From Ricinus communis (Eukaryota; Streptophyta; Magnoliopsida; Malpighiales; Euphorbiaceae): 64,000 nucleotides of DNA. Position 1 is the stretch's first letter. Each line of letters begins with the position of its first letter. Positions 13,101 to 25,065 of the stretch are shown here, one piece after another. Made by a program: the position numbers and the translations under genes. The stretch covers positions 30,987,277-31,051,276 of the forward strand of contig NC_063259.1 of the NCBI RefSeq assembly GCF_019578655.1. The letters are read 5' to 3'. The notes under the pieces were generated by a model. The model was not told the origin of the DNA, searched no databases, and saw only the letters and a program-made list of their open reading frames with translations.

Positions 13101-15526
13101 GAGCGCCATTGTAATTAGGTTCCGAATGGTATAACCGAAAAGCTTGCAATGAAATGCTCTATGCTATACCTTCATGAGGAATGATTTGAACCTTGTGAAG
13201 ATTAAGGGATCCATGAGTTCTCGCAACACCATTTTTGCCATCATGAATCCAACGCACCTTTGCAACACGTGAGAACAGAATGAGCACTAAGTAGATCTCC
13301 TAGCTGTATTAAACTCAAAACAAACTTTACACATTTATATCTCTCAGTAACATACCTCATGTCAAATGCAATCATCATCTGTCGCCGGTCTACGCAGTTG
13401 TCCAATGCAGTAGTTGTACCGTCTTCATAAAAGTCAGCAGCATTCCCTAATATCCCTACCTAATAAAAATTTAAATCTGAGTATTATAGAGGAGTCTAGG
13501 AATAAATAATGCAACTTCACTAATATTCCATAACAGATTTGACAAGCTACCCCCATTTTAGAGCAGAAGTAAATATAACTTGCCACTTCAAGGGACCTAT
13601 GAAAATAATATTGCAGCGAAATAGTTCTGCTCGGAAAGAATCCTTGTTAGATAACAGATGAGGCACAGGCCTCCTCCTGGAGAATTTCATTTGGGTACTG
13701 GTAGTTTGGTGACTTCTAATTTAGAAGTTACAGAGTCTTAACTTTGACGTAAGACAAGGAAGCTTGCACTCACTTTAATATGTCGATCCACCGGGCTTAT
13801 GTGAACATTCTCCAGCCTCAACTCGGTATGAGCAAGTCCATGACTGTGCAAGTAATTCACCTGAAAAAGAGAATCACAAAAACCTTACTTATGTCAAATG
13901 CAACAAGGTGTGCACTATGCATTTGTTGCCACTAATAAATTAAACATACTCCAATTAATAGATCCCTCATCAATATACGTATGATTCGCAACTGGCGAGA
14001 GACTGCAGGTCCTCCAACTGTATCATCTCCCACCCTTCTGACAGATTCCTCATCCAACGCCAGAGTAGCTTCCAATGTAGGAAGCCAATCGGATTGTTGA
14101 AGCCAATGCTGTAAGGAAAAACTGCCATGATACTGCAGAAACGTAAAAAAAATTAGATAAATGGTCAAAATTAACTACCTTTCTGACTGAACTTTCACAT
14201 TCTTAAAATGTACAGTTAAGACAATTCAATGACCAGAAGGAAACTCTGTACTTATAAAACTCTAAAGTATCTGACTACAAAAAATATGTTTATCTTACAT
14301 AGACAAAGACCTACCCCATGAACCAGAGTAAACAAGCCACTGCCACTAGTTGCAGGTGAGCAAATATAACCATGGACTTGCATTGAATAAGAATGGTAAA
14401 GAAGTTTTCGGCGAACCAACTTCTTCAGTACCTACACAACACTTTAAAAATATTATAATCCATTAGGCGGAGAAGGATCTAGAATTTCGGCCGAGAATAA
14501 TACAAATTAAAATCCATTAGGCAGAGAAGGATCTAGAATTTCGTGTTAGTGGGGGGTGGGGGAAATATACACAAGTAATATCTATGAACATTAGACCTGC
14601 ATAAGTAGGTGCATAGAGAAGCACTAAATGTGAAGCCAATGACATAAGAAAATACATAAATAAAAAATTTAAGGTTAAGTTAAAGATTCATAAGAGGGCT
14701 GTATGTAGTATGTAACATTATGTATAATGCATATATTGTTTTAATTCAAACAAGCTTACACAAGTTGATTTAAATTAGAAGAATACTAATTAGTCTCACA
14801 TGTTACCCAAACCAAACAAATCCCTAAATAATTTACATATTTAAGTGGGAGAATAGCACACAGCAAACAAACCTCAATCGCTCGCTTTCCTCTGCGTTGA
14901 GCTTGTGCACTTACAAGCTGTCGAAGCACAACTTTGTTGTTATACAAAGGGCTACAAATCCATCATGCCAGACCACAATGTATTAACCCCATGATATCTT
15001 CAATAAAATGTCACTAATTTGTTTGTTATATTATTATTATTATTATTATTATTATCAATATTTAAAAAAAAAAAAAAAAATACTAACCTGCTAGAATCCT
15101 TAACTATGGCTTCATAGACTACCTCATTAGCCTACACAAAGAAAACATTTCAGGAAAACCACTATAAAGTCAGATTACCACAAAAACACAAAGAAATAAG
15201 TAGAATTAAGTAGTTAATTTGATATATACCCGTCCGCCAAGGCCAACGCTGACACGATCAAGTAGTTTAAAATCAGACATCCTGAACTTTATAACATGTC
15301 CTGATCCTTCTTCGTCTTGTACACTTAAAGCATTATCTTGTGATTCTATGGGAGACGCAGCTTTACTATACACTTTGAACAATTCTCTTCTATGATAAGA
15401 AGCAAAAGATTTACGTTTCACGCATAAAGAACTAGGCGTAATCAGTTTTGTCCGCAAATTTTCACCATAACATTTCGCTCCGAAACGTTCCGGTCTCCTA
15501 GTCAAATCAGGTCCGCGCAGCGCCAT
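10183..15526 (-). CDS. PAP14: Plastid-lipid-associated protein 14-like: kinase-like domain + fibrillin
   Basis: This matches the Arabidopsis PAP14/ORG1 type (At5g53450 as I recall it), a chloroplast protein with an N-terminal kinase-like domain and a C-terminal fibrillin (PAP) domain that associates with plastid lipid bodies. Thirteen exons join in phase: 15230-15526, 15088-15131, 14873-14951, 14315-14431, 13950-14132, 13774-13860, 13356-13459, 13170-13257, 12862-12942, 12695-12771, 12420-12555, 11919-11981 and 10183-10827, giving 666 aa. The first ~65 residues are Arg/Ser/Lys-rich and look like a transit peptide. The kinase-like region (about 90-430) has a VGLGGR loop but lacks the usual catalytic residues (see findings). 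The fibrillin part, from ~452, contains NWLELLPGKWRLLY and ends in SRLLVLRGVNGSALLFTR. The start is the ATG at 15526. Confidence 0.92.
10978..11395. repeat. MITE-like inverted-repeat element in intron 12 of PAP14
   Basis: The left end TGTGTTTGATATAAATGAAT faces an approximately inverted right end (...TTTGAACCAAACACA) near 11390. The bases ACAT occur just outside both ends, which could be a 4-base target duplication. The left end motif is repeated exactly 60 bases inward (10981 and 11041). No coding capacity was seen. The intron also carries a (CT)n run and a G-rich patch. Assignment to a MITE family is uncertain. Confidence 0.35.
11231..11255. repeat. (CT)n microsatellite
   Basis: A run of about 12 CT units lies inside intron 12 of the PAP14 gene, within the possible MITE. 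Confidence 0.85.
14457..14543. repeat. Short direct repeat, period 54, in intron 3 of PAP14
   Basis: A 33-base segment beginning AATCCATTAGGC and ending CTAGAATTTCG occurs at 14457 and again at 14511 with a single difference. It sits in the intron between exons 3 and 4 and is followed by a G-rich run. Confidence 0.75.
15029..15080. repeat. (ATT)n microsatellite followed by poly(A)
   Basis: About nine ATT units (15029-15055) are followed within ten bases by a long A run (about 15065-15080), inside intron 2 of the PAP14 gene. Confidence 0.85.
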
Positions 15527-15739
15527 CACCTCTAACCATTAGAAAACAAGAATAATTGATATAATTTTGAATTTAGTTTCATTTATAAGTAAGAGAAATG
15601 AAGAATTGAGGACTTACCAGGAATAGAAAGAGAGGTAGAGAAAGAATCTAAGGAGTGGGAATAAGGAAGAGGGAGAGACGAGTGTATAAATATAGAAGAG
15701 AGAGCGTGAGAGTTGCGTGAGCATACGAAATTGCCATGG

Positions 15740-17600
15740 GTTCAGCTCGTGTCTACGTCTGCTTCTTCAAATATCTTTCTTCTTTTCCTGTGACTTCAAC
15801 AATTAAACGTGACGAATTCTCGGGCCTTTCTTTTGGGCTAAAGTCGCAAATTGCCCCCTCAATTTATTAGCCAAATCCAGTTAATCCTAAGTTGAAAATT
15901 ATAGCCTAATTACCCTGCATGTTTCATAAAATGGCCAGTTTAAGCAAGTGATTTTTATATATATACTTGCATACAAAGTGAACTATGTCAAAATAAATAT
16001 ATGATATTAAATTCTTTTTCCATTCTTTATTGGAAAATTTTAACAAAAACTAATGAAACTTGTCATAAATCATAAAACCAAAAAGGCAAACTCAAAACTG
16101 TTTAATACTTTTTTTATCTTTTCCATTTTATAAAATGTGGGCAATTCAGTTAAAAGATTTTCAATTTGAGATTAACTGGATCTTAGATGCAAGTTTAGGA
16201 GGCAATTCGCCACCTTAGCCCTTTCTTTTGTCTGCTGGCTATTTATTCACGCAATTGCGTCAAGTAGGGTAACCGCTTCAGGCCACGTTGGTATTTCCGA
16301 CATTATCCACTTTCTATTTTAATCACCGAGAGAGGACTATAATAAGCTATATTTTTTGTTAAGTCAGTTTCAAATCTTCAGTGATAATATCTTCAACCAA
16401 ATTTGACAAATTATTAGAATGAAAAAGAATAATGCCCATTTACTTTTAAACTTGTGAAACACTTTCTATACATTTTTATTGGAAAGTATTTACCAGCGAT
16501 TTTTTTTATTATATTAAAGTATTAATGAGTAATTCATAATTTAAATGTTCATTCTTAAATCCAATATATTTTATAATTACTTTATCCATATCTTTGTTCA
16601 AAATAAAATATAATACTTAGAGAGTAATTGAAATAAAAAAATCTATTAATAATGCTTCAGCACCTCTCTTTTATAATACCTGAGCAACTTTTTCCACTTC
16701 AATTTCTCCTGCTCCCACGTGCTGTCTACTGCAGCGATCCAATTGCATCATTTACTTGAATAATTAACCTGCTGTTTCTGCTACCCACTCACCTTCTAAA
16801 TAATCAAGTACAAGTCCCCCATATGCTGCTTCTGCAATCCTTTTCAAACTCACTCACCTTCAAAATAATTAAATCACACCCATATTCTGTTACATCCATG
16901 GCCGACATCACGGATAAAACCACCATTATTAACCCACCCAGCACCGTTCTGGCTAAGTATCACAACGCTATCGAATGCAAATGATGCAACTCAACATCTC
17001 CAACTTCCCCCCTCCAAATGATCATTATTCTCGCAATACAATTCTATAATCTTGGATTTGGGATACGAGAACTGAGACTTCAGAAACCCCCACCTCACTA
17101 AGCAAGCTTTCCCTACTACTACTACCTCTCTTTATCTTTCGAGGAAAAGAAAGAATAGAAATGCCATCAACTATTCATCCCAGTAGTCTTCGACAATCCG
17201 TCTCTCTCACGCTCTTAACTCAAAAAGGAATATAATCAACAAACATAGAAATACTGCCAGGAATTACATCATGCAAGACGTGTTATCATGCGTGTGAGAT
17301 GCACAACATAAACTGTGGCAGCGAAAAACCCCCCAAGGCCAGATACCCAACATGGGGCCGTCAAATACACAGCAACCAAACTGCAACTACTTGAAGAGCA
17401 GAGGAGTAGAATGCAGAAAAAGGCAGGTAAATTTCTTAGGGCCCAAGACCGGGGACCTATAGAGCAGATTTCATTTTTTATTTCGGCGCAAAAAACAAAA
17501 AGCAACAAAAAATGGGGGAAGAACAAAAAAAAAAAAGAAGCAGCAAAGATAACTAAACCACAAAAGAAGAAAAAAAAAACGCATTAAAGAACATGGATAT
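15740..17600. other. Intergenic region between PAP14 promoter and next gene's 3' end
   Basis: The left side must hold the PAP14 promoter and 5' UTR. The right side (17100-17600) is the 3' flank of the RD-rich gene and has long A runs on the plus strand. The only coding-like item is a 28-codon frame at 16898. Confidence 0.5.
16898..16984 (+). CDS. Possible 28-codon small ORF
   Basis: An ATG in fair context opens a short frame reading MADITDKTTIINPP and continuing to AIECK before TGA. The stretch is less AT-rich than its surroundings. I do not recognise it. It may be a remnant of a lost gene, a micropeptide or chance. Confidence 0.12.
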   Translation: MADITDKTTIINPPSTVLAKYHNAIECK

Positions 17601-17610
17601 AGAAATTGTC

Positions 17611-20600
17611 TCAATGTGTACTTTCAGGAGAATGATGTATCCGACTTATAATAACCGACTCAGACTCATTTGACCCAGGCATTAAATCCCCAGATGCCTT
17701 GGGGAAGCCATCCTTAACTAATAATGGACCACATATTGCGTCACCGAACCCCTGCCCCTCTTCAGCACAATTAAAAGAATTACTACCTTTAATCTTGCCA
17801 ATCTCATCCGTGTTATGTCCATCAATAGGTAAAACTCTGGCAGCATTCGGCACATCTTCGGGAGTCGTCACAAAATCTCCCCCTGGACCTTCTGAATCCA
17901 CCAGATTGGATGACAATCCATCCATCTTATCACCACTGAAAAAAATCATGGACTTTTTTGGTATATCATGACTAAGGGCTTGACCTGAAAATTCCAACTT
18001 CACGTCAGGGGCATGAGCATCAACATCCACCTCCTGGCAGGGAGAAACATCTGAATTTTCAGGAACTTGGACAGTTTCATCCGGATTCTTCGGCATATCA
18101 GCAACTGGAACAGTTTCATCCGGATTCTCCGGCATATCAGCAATCGGAACAGTATCATCTGGATTCTCCTGCACATCTGCAATTGGAACAGTTTCCACTT
18201 TTGTCTCATCCAAGTTCATCATCTGCACACGAGACGTTTCCGCAGGGCGTTTTGATGTTTGCTCTTCTACTATGTCCACATTATTATTAGAAAATTGCTC
18301 CTCTTTTTTGGATGCTGCAATAACATCTACGATTCTGCCATTTGAGATTGAAGAGCCGCTAAACCACTCTCTCTGTTTCTTATAGATGTCCATGGCTCTC
18401 TGCAAGTAATACATAAAGATGATCAGCTGTCAGAATTGGCTCTTCATAATCATCCATGAAACTCGATCGTCTAGAAAACGATCTAACAAATAAAATCAGA
18501 TAACAATTTCTGCAGTTATTCCAAACCATGGTTGAAATAACATTCAACACATGTAAAATAAATTGTTGAGAAAATGCTTAATAGCAACATCAAACCCTAA
18601 ATAAAGGAACCAAGTCTAAGAAGGCATTCACCAAGCACTTTTTACACTATAGTTTACAGTACCATATGTACTTCATACTGAAGTTCTAAAATCGCCTTAT
18701 TCATAAGTATGGTACGGTAATTTCTCATTCAAGAACATAAATAATTTCATCCAAGGAATTAAACCATCGATCCAAGTAGCCAAACCCCTCTTCAGTGAAA
18801 GCATTTAAATATATAAAAAATACACAACTTACTGCAGGAAAAACATGAGCAGAGAAAATTGGATGTGCGCATGTATCCTGCTCCAAGTTAATTAAGAATA
18901 GTCCGATTATTTTCATAAAGCAAAACTACAGAATACAAATTTTCATTGATCTCCAGAATCTCAAAATGAATCCAAATGCAACATAATTTGTGCTATAAAT
19001 TGCAAGTAACATTCGTCTAACTGATCATACCTGAAAAACAGAATCACTTGTTATGGGGAAAAGTGAGGAATTCAACAAGGTACTGGAACTCTTTGGTATA
19101 GCTCTTGCACCATCCTGTCACATAATAAACAATTTAAGAAATTACGGAAGAGAACAAGTAGAAAATCACAAGCAAGCTAGAGAGATAGAAGAATGATTCT
19201 CTACCTTCAAATTTACTAGCATTGCAGCATCTGCATCAACTGTAGCTCCGTGTTCTATGTTGAGCAAGCTTGTAAACTGGTTATACAACTCTGGATCAGC
19301 AAGTTCAATCGAAATGTCCAGCTTGGAAAGATAAGAATGGTAAAGATAAGTAGCATTGTCAGTACTAGACAGTTTTGGAGGAGCCACTTTCTCATGGATA
19401 GTTTTAGTTGATGGGTTGGAAAGCTCTTTTGTTGAGGGAATAACAGCTATTTTTGTTTCAACAGTTTTTGCTGCAACCCCAAGATGAATATTTTCATTCT
19501 GTGACCTCTGACCTCCCTGTCCAGCTGAAATATCATCCACAGGAGCTTGTGCTGGAAAATCCTCCTTCAAGGATGTTGAAGGCAAATCCAAATTTACATC
19601 ACCATTTTGCCCTTTCCAAATGTCTGCATTGCTTTCCCACCCTCGACCATTAATCGGATGCCTATTTTGGTCCCATTCTGAGCCCCCATATATGTGTGCC
19701 TCATCCCTAAATACACCATTATTTCCATCCCATCCATGCATGTGAGAAGGCCCTGACCCATCCATCATATTCTGCCATCCAAGAGGACGCAAATGAGCAG
19801 AAAACCTGTCAGCTTCAGAAATATGATAAGGAATCCCAGGGTGGTTAATTTCCATTGAAGGTCTGACTCCAAACAGACGAGGAGATGGAAACTGTGGCAT
19901 CATGGCTTGGTATCCATGAGGTGGCCCATGTTGGAAAGGGATGTAGCCATTTGGCACGGGTGAAGACCAGTTTGGTGCACCTCTCCAAGCATTTCCTTGC
20001 CCTCTTCCCAAATTGGGATCACCACCCCTCATATAGCGCTTACCGGTGTTAATTCTACCATCTTCTTCCAGAGAACCTAGGAAAGAAGGGCTCCCAACTC
20101 CGCCCCTAAAAGCAGATGATGGAGGAAGCAAAGTGGAGTTGCTCTGACTATTCCTATTGTAAAAGGATGAATCAACTGAAGTTGTCTCATCTAATAGAGA
20201 CTTTTCCAGAGGTAGATCACGACTTGTTCTTTCATCAGCAGAAGACATATCTCTTGCACCCATAGAAGCACTGCTCCTCCTCCCCGACTCTTCAATGTCA
20301 AGACTCCGTCTAACACTAGATCTGTTCATATATCTGTTGCGTTCAAGACTTGTTGACGAGGGAGATCTATCCATCACACCCATGGGTGATGCTTTAGAAC
20401 TTGAAGACCTTTCTAGTGACAACTCTCCCAGATGGCCATCATCCATTTTAGTTGATTTCTCAGAGGATCTGTACTTGGACACTCTATCTGATGATCCTGG
20501 CAAATTAGTAACCTCTCTTGAAGAAGTTGACTTGGACCTCTGTTCTATCACAGCATCTCTGTACTTCAATTCTTCTTGTTTAAATTGCCTGCAACAGAAA

Positions 20601-23600
20601 AGAGTAAATATTTATAAATAAACCAACACCATCATTATCCCAAATTTGAACGGCTTTCAGGATCCATTGTGTACCGATGGGGATCTGACCGAAACTTTAG
20701 ATAAGTCAATTTTACAAGTTTCAGGTCAATCAATAACTAGAAAAGGGAACTAAATATTTTATCCTACTAAATAAACAAAGGCCAGAGTTGTAGGTAAAGT
20801 TGTGAGTTAAAAGGGGAGCCTTGTCAAGCACAGAAGTACATAGGCATGTGAAAGCATTTGCCAACCAGGAGCATAAGTCTCCATAATGATAGAAAAATAA
20901 AATATATTACATAAATGTAATATATCAGTAATTACAATGAGAAGTTTACTCTGTAAGTGAAAACATGTAGCTTCCTATAAACTGTAAGGTCATTATATGG
21001 ATCAGCATGCATATACTGAGACGAGGAAGATACAAGGATAGGGAAAAAGGTCTGCATGTACTGTGCAGTCTCCAAGATGATAGAAAATAAATATATTATA
21101 TAAATGCCATATACCACTAATTACAATGAGAAGTTTACTCTGGAAATGAAAACATGCAGCATATAAACTGTAAGGTCATCATATGGATCAGTATGCATAT
21201 ACTGAGAAGGGGAAGATACAAGGATAGGGGAAAAAGGTCTGCATGTCCTGCAGCCACTAAATTCAATATGCATTAAAATTAATATCCTATATTAATATAT
21301 TTCTGATAAATGCATGCTGAAACTTTTTACAATCACTGAACAGTCTTATTCAAACTTGCCAAAAACAAAAAAAAATAATTCATACGTCAGCAAAAGAAGA
21401 AGAAAAAATCATCTTCCAAATGATTGGGACCTGAAGATAAAACTATCCATAACAAAATTATAAAGCCTCATAGAACAAATCATATAGATACTCCATTTTC
21501 TTTTCAAAAAAATTTAGAGCATGCAGATACCTATATTCATCTGCAGCCCCATGGGAACTGGTGTTAGGAGAGGCCCTCCTCCTATTACTATCTGAGTGAG
21601 CTTGGCGTGACTGAGACCTTCCTCTGTCAGTATCAGAGTCAACTCTATTGCTGCTCAAAGATTTCTTTTCCATGTCAAGATAAGATGTTTTGCCACCTCT
21701 AGCTCTAGCATCATTGTGATCATCATGATCTTCAGGTGATCTCTTCCTTCCCCTGCTATCTTTGTATCTAGCACCTCGGTCATCCACGTGTGCACCATCA
21801 TAATCAAGATTTCTCTCACGGTTGCGGTCGCGGTCACGCTCTCTATCTCGGTCACGATCCCGCTCTCGTTCACGGTCTCTATCCCGATCCCAATCCCAAT
21901 CACGCTCACGGTCATAATCATGGTCCCGATCCCGATCACGCTCTCGATCTCTATCATGGTCCCGATCTCGGTCACGCTGATAGCTTTCATGATTATGGTC
22001 CCGGCCAAGATCATAATCACAATCATGATCATGCTCTCGCTCACGCTCGCGATCACCATCTTGAGGCTTATATTTCTTTGTTTTAATTTCTGCAGTATCT
22101 TTATCATCCCTTAAGTGTTTATCATCAGACCTGCTGTTATTGTGATCTTTTACAGTATGCTCATCTCTTTGCTTGTCATCTCGATGCCTACTTTCCCTGT
22201 CAACATCGTCACGGTACTTAACTCTATATTTCTCGTCCTTATGCTTCTCATCTTTCAGCCTTCCATCCTTGGCAACATCCTCCTTTGAGGAAAGACGTCT
22301 GTCATTGTTGTCCCCGATATCATTCTGATGCTTATCCCCATCACCAGATCCATCCCGTTTTCTCCTATTTCGTCTATCAGGAAGGTACTCTGAATCAGGA
22401 CTTTGCAATATGTCACGTGCATTCAAGTCTGCATGAAGACAATTCAAAATTTTAATGGATGCTTCAGTATAGGAATAGCTAATATCAGAAAAAAGCCACT
22501 GACTCAATAATCTCATTAAAAAGAGCTTTGATATCATAACTAAAGAAGATTCCACCAGTAAAAGAGCAAGGATTATGGAAAAGGGAGAAAATAGAATTTT
22601 CCAGGAATTCCTACAGAACTAACAAAAGCATGTATTAGGAGTTAAAAAGTAGAAACAGTAATCAAATTATACACATAAAATTCTGACAGATGCTTAACCT
22701 GAATCTATTGGTTTGACTTCTTTCTATACCTCCAATAGCAAGAACTCCAAAAATTACATGCAGATATATCCAAGCATATTAATTAAAATTATTGGTCAAT
22801 AATGAGTACAATTGAAAGCCGATATTCAAGAAATATCTAAAATCGATACTGCATTACAAGACTCCACCAGTTCCATACATTTTAACAGCTATAATAAAAT
22901 AACCTACATGGGGGGCAATGGGGCACTTGCTCCACCTGCCCCCTGAATTTTTTGTGTATTCTACTTTGGTTCCTGTACTTTGGCCACAGATAAAATAAAT
23001 GTTTTGCCCACACTATTTGTTGTTCTACATATTTGTCTTCTTTTTTTGTTATAGAAAGGAAAAAAAATTTGCCCACCAAATACATATTCTGGATTCACCC
23101 TAATCATATCAAAATAAATACCTAGTCTTGTATGGCTCTTACTGGAAATAAGAACATTTGATGAACCTTTTAATAAACTAGTAAGTCACGACATGCTCAT
23201 TTATATACAAAAATATGAATCTTCAGGCATACTTCAATCATGCTGTTACAATAACAGATGAAAGTCATCTCATAAATAGGAAAAAAGGGAAGATGAGACC
23301 GCCTCAAAAACAACATAAAAGGAATCCATATAAGACAAAAGTGCAGAAGGCACTCCATGAGTACAACCAGATCAGCAGTGAATAAGTCATCAAGATAACA
23401 AGGTACTAAACTCCATATAAGCAATGAAACATATAACATCTGCTTATAGCACAGGAGCTGCCATGTCAAATAGACCAATGAGCCATGCCATACCAGGAAA
23501 CCATATATAAAAGAAAAACTGTCATCACGAGGCAATTGATCATTTTTTTTAAAGATTCCAGAAAGAATTATAATCACTGTATTCCCATTTAATACCAAGT

Positions 23601-24906
23601 GACACTGACAGCTAAAGAAAAAATATTAGCTCATCAAACAAGAAAAGATCACCTAAAGTAGTGAAGTAGCTAATCTTGAAAAGAATCTAAGCAATTTATT
23701 AGTAACGTAATTGGATGACATCAGACATCAGCACTTAAGACAGACTCTAGATATCCGCTACCCAGGGATTGTGAAGAATTAATTTTCTTACATGAATCAA
23801 CAGTCAACACCATGTGTATTTGTATAATTTATTCTACTAGCATCAAGAAATAGATTACAAGGCTATTAGTTGCAAAGAATATTGCAAACAGAAAAAGAAA
23901 TTCCTCAACAGTTAAATTCCTGTTCCCTAGCCATGCTGAAAATTAAGATTTTGTTTCACTTCTAGAACTCACATTTCTTTGTCATTTCAACATAGCAAAT
24001 GAGTCATTAAATGAATCACATAACAATAACCAATGAAATCCCATTGCCTATAGTTTCCAAAATACTACTACAGGGCTTATTCTGGTGGTTATCTGTAAAT
24101 GTTAAATATAAGCCTGTAGCAACTAAATATCCTCAAGGAAAAGCTCTAACAATTACCGTGAGCTCGCATCTCACCATGGCAAAAGCAAAACACAACAATC
24201 ACAACAACCTAACACATACATGTTATAGTACAAACATATGCACAATAAATGATCACAAACCAATCAAACCAACAAATCATCAATTAGTTACCTTACCAGT
24301 TTTATCAGAAACTTGTTTCACTACACGCAAATCATCACCATCAATCAATTTATCACTCTTCCCTTCCTTACCTCTCCTCTCTTTCTCCCTCTCCTTTTCC
24401 CTATCTCTCTCCCTTTCAATCCCACCTTCTCTCCCCTCCTTTCGACTACTTGATTCCCTATGTTTCCCCTCACTCTTTCCACTGCTCTTTTTTACTACTT
24501 CCTCAATCTCAACATATGCTTCTCCTCCTGCACTCTCATCTCTCCTTCTACTCTTTGATTCACTTGACTTCTCTTTCAATTTCTTTGTCCCTTCGCTTCT
24601 ATTATTATCAGCATCTCCTCCACCATTCCACCTATCACTCACTCCATCCTCCACTCTCTCTTTCCGCCGTTTTGCCGATGAAGAATATTCCTCTGAGTAG
24701 TCTCCATTTCCCGTGTCTTTATTATAGTCTTTATTAGACTCGAGTTTTCGCTTTTCACCAGAAGCAGACTCCTTAAGAACCTTGACACTGGTACTCTCTT
24801 CTTTACTTTTTCTATCTTTTGAACTCGTATCCTTTTCGGAATCAGAATAGTCCCTTGCATCTCTCGAACTATGTTTACTCGATTTGTGGCGTGAACTTCT
24901 CGGCAT
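17611..24906 (-). CDS. RD/RE-rich nuclear protein (At5g53440-like, 'zinc finger CCCH 13-like')
   Basis: This is a long, low-complexity, highly charged protein matching the uncharacterised plant family at Arabidopsis At5g53440. Six exons join in phase: 24297-24906, 21531-22428, 19205-20588, 19031-19114, 18833-18877 and 17611-18399, giving 1269 aa. The N-terminus (MPRSSRHKSSKHSSRDARD) and exon 1 are Ser/Lys/Glu-rich. Exon 2 encodes long Arg-Asp/Arg-Glu alternation. Exon 3 is Ser-rich, then Gly/Pro/Met-rich around PNWSSPVPNGYIPFQHGPPH. The last exon has three 13-residue repeats. Databases often call relatives CCCH zinc-finger proteins, but I see no CCCH motif: cysteines are few and scattered. 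The composition suggests a nuclear RNA-processing or SR-like role (inference). The exon 1 donor at 24297 (ACTG|GTAAGG) was chosen over the one five bases downstream because only it keeps frame. Confidence 0.85.
18076..18192 (-). repeat. Three 39-bp coding repeats (13 aa each)
   Basis: Within the last exon of the RD-rich gene, three consecutive 13-residue units of the type TVPIADMPENPDE differ by a few substitutions. A partial fourth (TVQVPENSD) follows. The repeats keep the reading frame. Confidence 0.85.
20877..21258. repeat. 191-bp imperfect tandem duplication in an intron
   Basis: Two copies (20877-21067 and 21068 to about 21258) share long near-identical stretches, such as TACAATGAGAAGTTTACTCT and GATACAAGGATAGGG. 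They sit in the intron between exons 2 and 3 of the RD-rich gene. Confidence 0.85.
21800..22060 (-). repeat. Coding minisatellite for Arg-Asp / Arg-Glu dipeptides
   Basis: Exon 2 of the RD-rich gene contains a degenerate hexanucleotide-type array (on the minus strand, repeats like CGGGATCGGGAC) that encodes alternating Arg and Asp/Glu. The same bases give open frames on other frames and on the opposite strand, which are shadows. Confidence 0.85.
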
Positions 24907-24913
24907 CACTTCA

Positions 24914-25065
24914 AAACCCTAACACTGCGAATCTGAAACACCCGAATCGAGATTGAAACCCTAACACTGAAAGCCAAGTAAAATTCTAAATCAAAACCCC
25001 AACTCTAAACCACCGAAGAACCGAATCTGAATCAGCACTCACTAAACCCTAAATAAAAACCCTAG
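24914..25065 (-). promoter_or_regulatory. Cluster of four telo-boxes upstream of the RD-rich gene
   Basis: AAACCCTAA or AAACCCTAG occurs at 24914-24922, 24956-24964, 25044-25052 and 25057-25065 on the plus strand, just upstream of the ATG at 24906 (minus-strand gene). Such clusters are typical of 5' UTR/core promoters of plant housekeeping genes. Confidence 0.55.

Noticed and set aside
21788..22114. Open frames rich in His-Gly-Asp or Ile-Thr-Val opposite the RD repeats
   Set aside because: They are shadows of the hexanucleotide array that encodes Arg-Asp/Glu on the minus strand.
24011..24737. Ser/Leu-rich plus-strand frames
   Set aside because: They are antisense shadows of the Lys/Glu/Ser-rich first exon of the RD-rich gene.
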